A stretch of 64,000 nt of DNA, taken from NCBI RefSeq assembly GCF_025231485.1, contig NZ_CP104003.1, positions 1,364,001 through 1,428,000 on the forward strand, written 5' to 3'. Position 1 is the first letter of the stretch; every line of letters begins with the position of its first letter. Under the pieces are notes generated by a model. The model did no database searches, had not been told where the DNA came from, and worked only from the letters and a program-made list of their open reading frames with translations. This DNA is from Salinirubellus salinus. Lineage in GTDB: Archaea > Halobacteriota > Halobacteria > Halobacteriales > Haloarculaceae. Both the position numbers and the translations under genes were made by a program. Below, in pieces: positions 23,669-30,861 of the stretch.

Positions 23669-23902
23669 GCTCGCGGAAAAGTTTCGATTCAAAAGCGCGG
23701 CTCGCTGGCGCTCGTCGCGGGTGGGGTGCTGGCCCGCCCGCGCCACTACCGCACAGCCCAGCCACCGCCGTGGTTTGTTTCACACCCTGATACCACGGGC
23801 CGGCACTCATTGCCATCTCGTGGCGTTTGCTGGCACGAATATATGAACCCACCGGCGATGAGCGGAGCCAAGGCTATCGTGTCGGAGAGCCTGTACACTA
23901 CT

Positions 23903-24502
23903 ATGAGCAACAGAACCGCTCCCGTCGACGCGATGTTCGCCATCCAGCGCAGCGCCATCGAGAACACCCGCGACGCCGTGCTCTCGGGCATCCAGTTCCA
24001 GCGTGACGTCAACGAACAGCTCGGTATCGACCTCGACCTCGCCCGCGACCTGAACGAACTCGAGGCCGACGCCGTCCGCAACGGTGCCGACGCGTTCTTC
24101 GGCACCCTCGCGGCCGCCCTGCCCGCGCAGGCCGGGGGCGTGAAGGACCTCCTCGAGGAGATCGCCGACCAGGTCAAGGAGCTCGAGGACCAGGAGACCG
24201 AGTTCCTCGCCGACGCCATCGACTCCACCGAGGAGGCACTCGGCGACGGCTCGGCGTCCGTCGACGAGCTGCTGGCCGATCTCGTCGAGAACGTCGAGGA
24301 GGCCGCCGACCAGCTCCTCGAGACCAGCGAGGACCTGAACGAGTCCACCTCGGAGCAGGTCGAGCAGCTCCGTGACCAGCTCGACGAACTGAACGAGCGC
24401 CTCGAAGAGCGCAGCGACGACCTGCAGGAGCAGGTCGGCTCCGTCTCCGAGGACATCGAGTCCGCCGTCGACGGCGCCGCGACGGACGAGAACGCGGCGT
24501 AA
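23903..24502 (+). CDS. Acidic coiled-coil protein, phasin-like appearance
   Basis: A 199-residue highly acidic protein beginning MSNRTAPVDAMF. Residues 10-85 form a helical region with FAIQRSAIENTRDAV, and residues 85-190 form a long heptad-rich coiled coil (DQLLETSEDLNES, QLRDQLDELNERLEERSDD). No membrane segment or enzyme motif is visible. The N-terminus resembles small helical proteins, including phasins that coat polyhydroxyalkanoate granules, but this is only a resemblance. It has its own 271-bp upstream region and no operon partner. Confidence 0.7.
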   Translation: MSNRTAPVDAMFAIQRSAIENTRDAVLSGIQFQRDVNEQLGIDLDLARDLNELEADAVRNGADAFFGTLAAALPAQAGGVKDLLEEIADQVKELEDQETEFLADAIDSTEEALGDGSASVDELLADLVENVEEAADQLLETSEDLNESTSEQVEQLRDQLDELNERLEERSDDLQEQVGSVSEDIESAVDGAATDENAA

Positions 24503-24637
24503 GCCCGGTCCCGCGGTCCCGACACGGTCCTCACACCTCACTCCCTCAGTCTTCGCAGGCTTCGAGCGGCGGCTCCGCGCCGACCGACGCCGAGCCACGG
24601 GCGACGGTCGGGACGGGCGCGAGGACCGAGAGGGCGT

Positions 24638-25201
24638 TCAGTAGACGACGTACAGCAGCAGGTACACCACGTTCCCAAGGAGGAACGAGACGAGCCACAG
24701 CGAGGCGGCGACGCGGGCGACGCGTTTGTGCTGCGTGTCGAACACCTCCGCGAGCGGCCGGGTCAGGGCGAGGAGCAGCACGTAGTAGAGTAGCGGCACG
24801 CAGATCACCGCGAGCAGGATGTGTATCGCCAGCACCGGGAAGTAGACGAACCGCTCGACGACCGCGGGCCCCTCGGCCGGGAACCCGGCGGGTCCCTGTA
24901 TCGACACCTTGTAGAGGTAGAGCACCAGGAAGACGGCGAACAGGACGAGTGAGACCAGCATCAGCGCCCGGTGACGGTCGTACTCACCGCGACGGGCGAA
25001 CGCCACGCCGGCGGCGATGGTCCCGATGGCGAGCGTGCTGACGACAGCGTTGACGTGCGGGATCACGGCGAGCAGGCCCTCCGGGGCGGGGAGCGACCCC
25101 GTCGGCAGGACCTGAAGCGCCGCACCGAACACCAGCGCGAGTGACACCGCAGAGAGCACCCCGGTCAACGCCGGGACGTGCTCGCGTGTCCACGACTCCA
25201 T
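24638..25201 (-). CDS. DUF420 family membrane protein
   Basis: A 187-residue integral membrane protein with about six hydrophobic helices. His residues in IPHVNAVVST, YDRHRALMLV and ILAIHILLAV-like helices fit the DUF420 family, often found near heme-copper oxidase assembly genes. The ATG at 25201 precedes MESWTREHVP. Here no oxidase gene is adjacent. A role in respiratory oxidase biogenesis is known only by association elsewhere and is not shown in this window. Confidence 0.82.
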   Translation of the reverse strand: MESWTREHVPALTGVLSAVSLALVFGAALQVLPTGSLPAPEGLLAVIPHVNAVVSTLAIGTIAAGVAFARRGEYDRHRALMLVSLVLFAVFLVLYLYKVSIQGPAGFPAEGPAVVERFVYFPVLAIHILLAVICVPLLYYVLLLALTRPLAEVFDTQHKRVARVAASLWLVSFLLGNVVYLLLYVVY

Positions 25202-25298
25202 ACCCAGACGTACGTCGGGAGGGGGTATGAAACGACCACGAGCCACCGTCACGCGAGGCGCGATAACATTTAACACACTTCGAGAGTCTACCACCGGT

Positions 25299-25445
25299 AT
25301 GCCACATATCGACCCATACGCGGGCGGCCAGCAGTCCCTGTACGAGTGTCTCGACTGCGGCCGGCGGGTGGAGGACGTGAGCGACGGTAGGCTCTGTCGC
25401 TGTGGGGGCTATCTCCAGAACATCGGACAGGCGCGCGGCGAGTAG
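25299..25445 (+). CDS. Rubrerythrin-like zinc/iron knuckle micro-protein (DUF7129-like)
   Basis: A 48-residue protein, MPHIDPYAGG onward, with CLDC at 17-20 (YECLDCGRRV) and CRCG near 34-37. It resembles the rubredoxin-like knuckle annotated in haloarchaea as rubrerythrin-like domain. The ATG at 25299 lies about 27-34 bases after the TATA-like ATTTAACA at 25267-25274. It is divergent from the DUF420 gene. The bound metal and role are unknown. Confidence 0.75.
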   Translation: MPHIDPYAGGQQSLYECLDCGRRVEDVSDGRLCRCGGYLQNIGQARGE

Positions 25446-25579
25446 TCGGGGCGCGACGCCCGCCACCCGGGTTCGGTGTAGCCGTCGCTCTCGGGTGTGT
25501 AGTGATGCGTGGGTGCTGTCTGCGAGCACCCGCACTGGGGGCCGATGAACGACCCCGGGACCCCGTCAGGGGTGAGCAG

Positions 25580-25664
25580 TGCGTGGGACCGGATTTGAAC
25601 CGGCGGACCTCTACAGGACAGCGCCCTCAACGCTGCGCCGTTGGCCTGGCTTGGCTACCCACGC
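25580..25664 (-). tRNA. tRNA-Leu(GAG)
   Basis: An 85-base class II tRNA. The acceptor stem pairs GCGTGGG with CCCACGC, the discriminator is A at 25580, and CCA is not encoded. The anticodon stem is CAGCG/CGCTG around loop TTGAGGG, giving anticodon GAG, and a long variable arm (TCCTGTAGAGGTCC region) marks tRNA-Leu. The T arm is GCCGG-TTCAAAT-CCGGT. No intron is visible. Confidence 0.96.
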
Positions 25665-25700
25665 ACGCTTCGTCGTGCATCATCGTGTACTTGGGTACTT

Positions 25701-25708
25701 CATATAAG
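25701..25708 (-). promoter_or_regulatory. TATA element of tRNA-Leu
   Basis: On the minus strand the sequence reads CTTATATG, centred about 40 bases before the mature 5' end, leaving a short leader for RNase P. Confidence 0.6.
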
Positions 25709-25838
25709 CCCGACGGTTCGGCCTCGCTCTCGGGTGCTTTCGTGACAGTCGGACACGCGGGAAGTCGGCGCACGGGGAGACCACGGCGTGCGAGCCCACG
25801 AGCATAAGACTCCTGTCACGTCCGCCCGCCTGTCGCGT

Positions 25839-27002
25839 ATGCGCAGTGCCCTCCCCGTCGCCGTGCTCCTCCTCTGTGCGGTGCTCGCGGGGTGTTCGTT
25901 CGCCGACACGGGCGGGCCGCCAACTCCGGCCGAGACCCTGACTCCGGTCCCCATCGACGAGTCCACGCCGACGGCGGCTCCCGACCGCCCGACCAGACAG
26001 CCACGGACGGCGACCCGGACGCCCGCCGCGCGGCCGTTCGACCTGCCGAACGGCTACGGCGTGTCGGGCGTGACCGACGTCCGGGTGGCGGCTCAGGGCC
26101 ACCGACTCTCCCTCGACAACCGGTCGAACTACCGACTCGACGCCGAGGCCGTCGTGATCGAGGCCGACGGTCCGCGCCGGACCACCTCGACGCGACGGCT
26201 GGTCTCGCAGGACGCGACGCTGGTTCAGATCCGGGAGAACGGGTCGCTCACGCTCGCGGTGTACGAGACGGACGAGGCGATCTACGCCCTGCGGCTCGAC
26301 CCCAGCGACGCCCGGTTCCGACTGCAGTCCCAGTACGTCACGATCGCGGGTCCGACGGTGGACCGGCAGTTCTCGGACGTGGTCACGGCGTTGCGGTACC
26401 GGCGGGGGGCCGCCACCAGCATCGTCTCGAACGCCGACTGGGGCGCGATGGGGGTCGTGGAGACGGAGAACGAGACCGTCCTCGAGTACCGCGCGACCCG
26501 ACCCGCCCGGCCGCTGTCGGGGGACGCCGGGATGACACAGTACGAGGCGCGCCTGCTGGTCGACGAGTCGGGGCTCGTCCGGTTCGCTGGCGTCCGAGGA
26601 GTCGCCGAGTCCGAGGACGGCTGGGGCCAGCGCCGCTACACCACCCGAGTCTCGGATATCGGGACGACCACCGTGGAACCCCCGGCGTGGCTCGGGGGCG
26701 TGGCCGAGGCGAACGCGACGATCGAGGACGGCTACGTCGTCGTCGAGAACACCGGGGACCGTGCCATCCCACTCTCGACGGTCGAAGTGGACCGCGTTGA
26801 CTCCGGCTAAGGCACCACGCTGAACGGAACTCTGGCGCCGGGCGAGCGGCTCTACGTCGGTGCGGAGCGGAGCCTGAGCAGCTACCGGGTCGCCCGCTCG
26901 CCGCCCGAGGCGGGTACCTACGACCCCATGGACGGCACGGTCACGGTCACGCTGGGCGACGAGTCCGTGGCCGTGGTACTCGGCGTGAAGGCCGAGTCGT
27001 GA
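25839..27002 (+). pseudogene. Lipoprotein gene interrupted by an in-frame TAA
   Basis: The first part (25839-26810) encodes 323 residues with a signal peptide and lipobox LAGC at 16-19, a Thr/Pro-rich linker to about residue 65 and a beta-rich domain resembling haloarchaeal DUF7537-type lipoproteins. The frame stops at TAA 26808-26810, yet the same frame stays open for 63 more codons to TGA at 27000-27002, reading GTTLNGTLAPGERLYVG onward with the same G/C-rich third positions. The tail looks like the missing last strands of the terminal beta domain (DGYVVVENTGDRAIPL). A single-base change would restore the frame. It could be a true mutation, an assembly error, or a natural end with a remnant. 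Confidence 0.7.
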
Positions 27003-27039
27003 GGACGGAAGCGGGGGAGAGAGTGAAGCGAGCGGCCGC

Positions 27040-27435
27040 TCAGTCCGCGGGCCGGAACAGCGGGGCCGGGTCGTCGCCCTCGCCCTTGATGTAGCCGGTC
27101 AGTTCGACGCTGTCGCCGATGTCGACGTGGACCTCGCCGCCGTTGCCGTCGACGCGACCCATCACGCGTGCCTCGCCGACCTGCACGACAGCGACCTGGT
27201 AGCCACGCTCCTCGACGCCCTCCGGCGGGACCATCACCGTCGTCTCGGTGTAGACCTCGCCGCTCGTCGGGAGTTCGACCGTCTCGAGGTCGCGGGTGCC
27301 GCAGTGGGGGCAGGCCCCCTTCGGCGTCCCGAGGACGTTGGCACACGCGCCGCAGGCCTGCCCGAGCAATCGGCCCTCCTTCAGCGCACGAGTCCACTCG
27401 CCGTAGGTCAGCCGCTCGGGGAGGTCGGAGCTCAT
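27040..27435 (-). CDS. DUF35 zinc-ribbon/OB-fold protein, thiolase partner
   Basis: A 131-residue protein. The N-terminal helix SDLPERLTYGEWTRALKEG is followed by a zinc ribbon with CGAC (28-31 region) and CPHC, then an OB fold with RGYQVAVVQVGEARVMG. In archaea such proteins bridge acetoacetyl-CoA thiolase to HMG-CoA synthase or stabilise SCP2-type thiolases. Its start overlaps the thiolase stop by four bases (ATGA), so the two are co-translated. It is expected to form a complex with the product of the 27432 gene. Confidence 0.9.
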   Translation of the reverse strand: MSSDLPERLTYGEWTRALKEGRLLGQACGACANVLGTPKGACPHCGTRDLETVELPTSGEVYTETTVMVPPEGVEERGYQVAVVQVGEARVMGRVDGNGGEVHVDIGDSVELTGYIKGEGDDPAPLFRPAD

Positions 27436-28598
27436 CGGCGGCCCTCCATGACCGTCACCAGCGTGGTCGCGGCGTCGCCACCCAGGTTGTGCGCGACGCC
27501 GTACTCGGCCTCGTCCAGTTGCCGGGCGCCCGCCTCACCGCGAATCTGCTCGGTCAACTCGACGATCTGTGCGGCACCCGTCGCGCCGATGGGGTGCCCC
27601 TTCGCCTTCAGACCGCCCGAGGCGTTGATGGGGATGTCGCCGTCGTACGAGGTCCGGCCCTCGGCCGCGGCGGGGCCGCCCTGCCCGTCCTCGATCAGAC
27701 CGATGGCCTCGCTCGCCATCACCTCGGCACCGGTGAAGCAGTCGTGGACCTCCGCGAAGTCCACGTCGGCGGCGGTGATGCCGGCCTGTTCGTACGCCTG
27801 CGCGCTCGCGTCGCGGGCCGCCTGTGTGACGTGCGGCGTGAGCTTGTCGCCGATGGGGACGACGTCGGTGGCGTGGCCGATGCCCGTCACGTCGACGGGA
27901 GCGTCGTAGGAGTCGGCCACCTCGTCGCTGACGAGGACGACCGCCGCCGCACCGTCCGAGAACGGACAGCAGTCCATCAGCCGGAACGGGTCGGCGACGA
28001 TAGGTCCCTCCAGCACCGCCTCGACGGTGGTCTCCTTGCCGAAGTGGGCCCGCGGGTTCCGCGTCCCGTGTTCGTGGTTCTTCACCGCGACGTGCGCGAG
28101 GTGTTCCGGGGTCGTCCCGTGCTCGTGCATGTGGCGCTTCGTGAGCAGGGCGAACACGCCGGGGAACGTGAGTCCGGTCGGCTGTTCGTACTGCCGGTGG
28201 GAGGCCGAGGCGAAGATCCGGGTCATCTCGGCCGTGTCGAGGCCCGTCTGTGGCGTACAGCGCTCGACACCGCCGACGAGGACCACGTCGTGGATACCTG
28301 CTTCGACGGCCTGCACGGCGTTCTTGAACGCGTTGGCGGAGGTGGCACACGCGTCCTCGTAGCGCTGGGCCGGGACGCCCGCGATGCCGACGTGCGAGGC
28401 GAGTTTCGGCGCGAGGTGAGTGTCGTTCTCCGTCTGGCCACCCATCGCGTTCCCGAAGTAGAACGACTCGACGTCGGCGGGTTCGACGCCCGCGTCGTCG
28501 AAGGCCTCGAACGCGGCCTCGCCGAACAGTTCCTGCAGTGGTCTGTCGTGGACGCCGAACTTCGTCATGCCGGCACCCACCACGCTGGCCCGTGTCAT
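27432..28598 (-). CDS. SCP2-type thiolase (acetyl-CoA acetyltransferase family)
   Basis: A 388-residue thiolase beginning MTRASVVGAGMTKFG. The active Cys is in DACATSANAF, the HDCF motif (EVHDCFTGAE) replaces the NEAF of classical thiolases, and the His is in GLKAKGHPIGATG. These are hallmarks of SCP2/archaeal thiolases that need a DUF35 partner, encoded immediately downstream with an ATGA overlap. Likely reaction: condensation of acetyl-CoA for mevalonate synthesis or cleavage of ketoacyl-CoA. HMG-CoA synthase is not adjacent here. The 42 upstream in-frame codons are Arg-rich and not counted. Confidence 0.9.
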   Translation of the reverse strand: MTRASVVGAGMTKFGVHDRPLQELFGEAAFEAFDDAGVEPADVESFYFGNAMGGQTENDTHLAPKLASHVGIAGVPAQRYEDACATSANAFKNAVQAVEAGIHDVVLVGGVERCTPQTGLDTAEMTRIFASASHRQYEQPTGLTFPGVFALLTKRHMHEHGTTPEHLAHVAVKNHEHGTRNPRAHFGKETTVEAVLEGPIVADPFRLMDCCPFSDGAAAVVLVSDEVADSYDAPVDVTGIGHATDVVPIGDKLTPHVTQAARDASAQAYEQAGITAADVDFAEVHDCFTGAEVMASEAIGLIEDGQGGPAAAEGRTSYDGDIPINASGGLKAKGHPIGATGAAQIVELTEQIRGEAGARQLDEAEYGVAHNLGGDAATTLVTVMEGRR

Positions 28599-28740
28599 AC
28601 CGGAGAGGTAGGGTCGGGTGTGGTTAAGAGTGACCCGTTTCCGGCCGGACCTGCGCGGGCGTGCCGTCGAGTCGTCCAGTACCGGCACGAACCGGCGGAC
28701 TCCACGGGGTGGTACATCCTGCACCGAGACTCTCGAGCGA

Positions 28741-28763
28741 GGGACGGCCCCGGGGACCGTCCC
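28741..28763. repeat. Inverted repeat in the thiolase/CPBP intergenic region
   Basis: GGGACGG and CCGTCCC form a perfect seven-base stem around a nine-base loop (CCCCGGGGA) that is itself largely self-complementary. It lies between divergent genes, about 140 bases from the thiolase start and 70 from the protease start, and could be an operator. Confidence 0.45.
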
Positions 28764-28834
28764 TGCGGCCGAACCGTTCTCACCGGACGGGAACCGACGG
28801 CCGAATGATACGTAGCCTGACGGTAGTCAGCCCC

Positions 28835-29587
28835 ATGAGCGAAACCTCCCGGGAGCCCAGTTGGCTCGGTGGACACCACTCGCCGTGGCCACTCGTTGGC
28901 GCCCTCTCGCTGGCCACACTCGTGGTCACAGCAGGGAACGCAATCACGGCTCCGTGGGGCCTCGGGCTCACGCCAGGGCCGGTCGGCTACCTCGCTGTCG
29001 GCGTCACCACCTACCTCCTGCTGGCGCTCGTCGTCTTCGTGACCCTCCGGGCGAGGGACGTGGGGCGAGCGTCTCTCGACGCGCGCTGGCCGACCCGCCG
29101 CGACTGGGGCTACATTGTGGGCGGGTTCGTCGGGCTGTTCGCCGTGTCGATCGCAGCCGAGACGGCTGTCAGGACCCTCGGCCTCCCCGTCGCCCAGCTC
29201 CAGATGACCGAGTACGTCGTCACGGGACCACTCGCCGGCCAGGCGTGGGTCGTTCTGGCGCTGATTCCGGTCACGCTGCTCTTGATCGGCCCAGTCGAAG
29301 AGCTCCTCTTCCGGAACCTCCTCCAGAAGACGCTTTACGAGTGGCTCTCGCCGACGGGAGCCATCGTCCTCGCCAGTGTCGTCTTCGCCCTCTGGCACCT
29401 GCCGGCGCTATACGGCGCCTCGGCGACCGCGGTCGGAGTCACGCTCGGGCTCGTCACCCTGAACGGGCTCGTCCTGGGCTGGCTCTACCTCCGGACGCGA
29501 TCTGTCGTGGTGCCAGCCGCCGTCCACGGGCTCTCGAACGCGGTCGGTGTGGCGTTCCTGTACCTGTCGCTGTCGGCGGCCGTCTGA
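28835..29587 (+). CDS. CPBP-family intramembrane metalloprotease
   Basis: A 250-residue membrane protein with about seven to eight hydrophobic helices. The family motifs are EELLFRNLLQ (EExxxR motif 1), FALWHLPALY (motif 2 with His) and the later VHGLSNAVG. CPBP/ABI proteases cleave or process membrane substrates such as prenylated CAAX proteins and bacteriocins. The ATG at 28835 (MSETSREPS) is preferred over ATG 28805. Base and codon use is slightly less G+C biased than in neighbours (for example CTTGATCGG and ACGCTTTAC), which could hint at later acquisition. Confidence 0.88.
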   Translation: MSETSREPSWLGGHHSPWPLVGALSLATLVVTAGNAITAPWGLGLTPGPVGYLAVGVTTYLLLALVVFVTLRARDVGRASLDARWPTRRDWGYIVGGFVGLFAVSIAAETAVRTLGLPVAQLQMTEYVVTGPLAGQAWVVLALIPVTLLLIGPVEELLFRNLLQKTLYEWLSPTGAIVLASVVFALWHLPALYGASATAVGVTLGLVTLNGLVLGWLYLRTRSVVVPAAVHGLSNAVGVAFLYLSLSAAV

Positions 29588-29606
29588 CGCCCAGGGGCAC
29601 CCCGGC

Positions 29607-29825
29607 CTACCGGCGCCGCCCCGCCCTCGACTGCACCTCGCCCGTCCCCGGAAAGACGAACCAGACCAGCGCCGCGCCCACCACCAGCCCCGCCAGCACC
29701 GCCACGCCGGTCACCCAGAGCGGGACGTCCCCCTGCAGGGTGATGAGACCCATCGAGGCCCCGACGATGAGGGTGCCGGCGAGTTTTATCTTCAGGGCAC
29801 CCTCCGAGCGCTCCTCGCTCGACAT
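29607..29825 (-). CDS. Small two-helix membrane protein
   Basis: A 72-residue protein, MSSEERSEGALKIK onward, with hydrophobic segments at about 15-33 and 38-62 and a short basic tail ending AGRRR. ATG at 29825 is preferred to 29837 because a TATA-like GATATGA lies about 30 bases upstream, giving a leaderless start. No family is recognised. It follows the SnoaL-like gene on the same strand, 28 bases downstream. Confidence 0.65.
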   Translation of the reverse strand: MSSEERSEGALKIKLAGTLIVGASMGLITLQGDVPLWVTGVAVLAGLVVGAALVWFVFPGTGEVQSRAGRRR

Positions 29826-29853
29826 CGGGCCGACCATCAGCGGCGTCCCCCGT

Positions 29854-30273
29854 TCATATCCGTCCCTGCACGCTCGTGGAGACGTGCATCCCGGCGAATC
29901 GCCACGGCGTCTCGGCGAGCGGGTCGATCTCGCGCTCGCGTTCCTCCTCGTCCAGTTCCACCAAGGTCCCCGACCACCGGGTGTCGAACTCGTAGCGGAC
30001 GTTCGCGTCGGTGTCGGTCCAGCCCATGAACACGAGATCCGAGAACCACGCGTGGTCCCCGCGGTGCTCACAGAGGAGGTTCGACGAGCGCACCTCCCAG
30101 CCCTCGGTCGTCCGGGTCTGGTCGCGCAGCCCCTCGGCGACGGCGTCGTACCCCTCCAGTCGCTCGCCGACGCCGAACTTCACGGTCCGGGCGGACTCCA
30201 GGAAGTACGGGTGGAGGGGGTCGCCCGTCCGGAGCGAATCGTAGTAGGACTCGACGGTCCCGACTGCGTCCAT
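29854..30273 (-). CDS. SnoaL/NTF2-like domain protein
   Basis: A 139-residue single-domain protein with the cone-shaped NTF2 fold pattern: N-terminal helix VESYYDSLRTGDP, then helices and a curved sheet with HAWFSDLVFMGW and RYEFDTRWSGTLV. Such DUF4440/SnoaL-like proteins can be polyketide cyclases, isomerases or non-enzymatic binding domains. No catalytic residues can be assigned. It is divergent from the DUF1810 gene by about 100 bases. Confidence 0.75.
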   Translation of the reverse strand: MDAVGTVESYYDSLRTGDPLHPYFLESARTVKFGVGERLEGYDAVAEGLRDQTRTTEGWEVRSSNLLCEHRGDHAWFSDLVFMGWTDTDANVRYEFDTRWSGTLVELDEEEREREIDPLAETPWRFAGMHVSTSVQGRI

Positions 30274-30371
30274 ACCGCGAGGAGGGCACGGGGCGACTTA
30301 CCGGTACTGGATGGCAGACGGGCCGACCCAGCCCACTACATGGTGAGCCGCCGTAGACACGCTCGAGGACG

Positions 30372-30806
30372 ATGACCGACGCCGAGGACCCACACGACCT
30401 GCGGCGGTTCGTCGAGGCACAGGACGAAGCGGCCGAGCCGGTCGCTGCCGAGCTGCGTGATGGCCGGAAGCGAACCCACTGGATGTGGTTCGTCTTCCCC
30501 CAGATGGAGGGGCTGGGCAGCAGCCGGATGGCCCAGCGGTACGCCATCTCCTCGCGTGCGGAGGCCGAGGCGTACCTCGAGCACCCGACGCTGGGGCCGC
30601 GGCTCCGCGAGTGGACGGCGCTCGTGAACGACGTCGAGGGGCGCACGGCGAACGAGATATTCGGGTCGCCGGACGACCTGAAGTTCCGGTCGTCGATGAC
30701 GCTGTTCGCCGCCGTCGCGGACGACCCCGAGCCGTTCGAGACGGCGCTCGAGCGGTACTACGACGGCGACCGGGACGAGCGGACCCTGCGACTGCTGGAC
30801 GGGTGA
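30372..30806 (+). CDS. DUF1810 family protein
   Basis: A 144-residue soluble protein. The signature DPHDLRRFVEAQ at the N-terminus and RKRTHWMWFVFPQ with GLGSSRMAQRYAI define the DUF1810 family, whose function is unknown; it is widespread in bacteria and patchy in haloarchaea. The length is normal. It is 55 bases upstream of the lhr gene on the same strand, so co-transcription is possible. Confidence 0.88.
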   Translation: MTDAEDPHDLRRFVEAQDEAAEPVAAELRDGRKRTHWMWFVFPQMEGLGSSRMAQRYAISSRAEAEAYLEHPTLGPRLREWTALVNDVEGRTANEIFGSPDDLKFRSSMTLFAAVADDPEPFETALERYYDGDRDERTLRLLDG

Positions 30807-30861
30807 GTGGGCCACCTCGAAGCGAGGACTCTTGCCGTCGGCGACCCAACGGAATCGCAGG

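Noticed and set aside
23303-23902. 600 extra bases of open frame before the coiled-coil gene
   Set aside because: It lies in another frame of purF and then in the intergenic hairpin region; the ATG at 23903 starts the clear acidic coiled-coil protein.
30832-30861. Longer N-terminus for the Lhr helicase from an upstream in-frame start
   Set aside because: The extra ten codons are Arg-rich and carry no family signal; the ATG at 30862 fits better.
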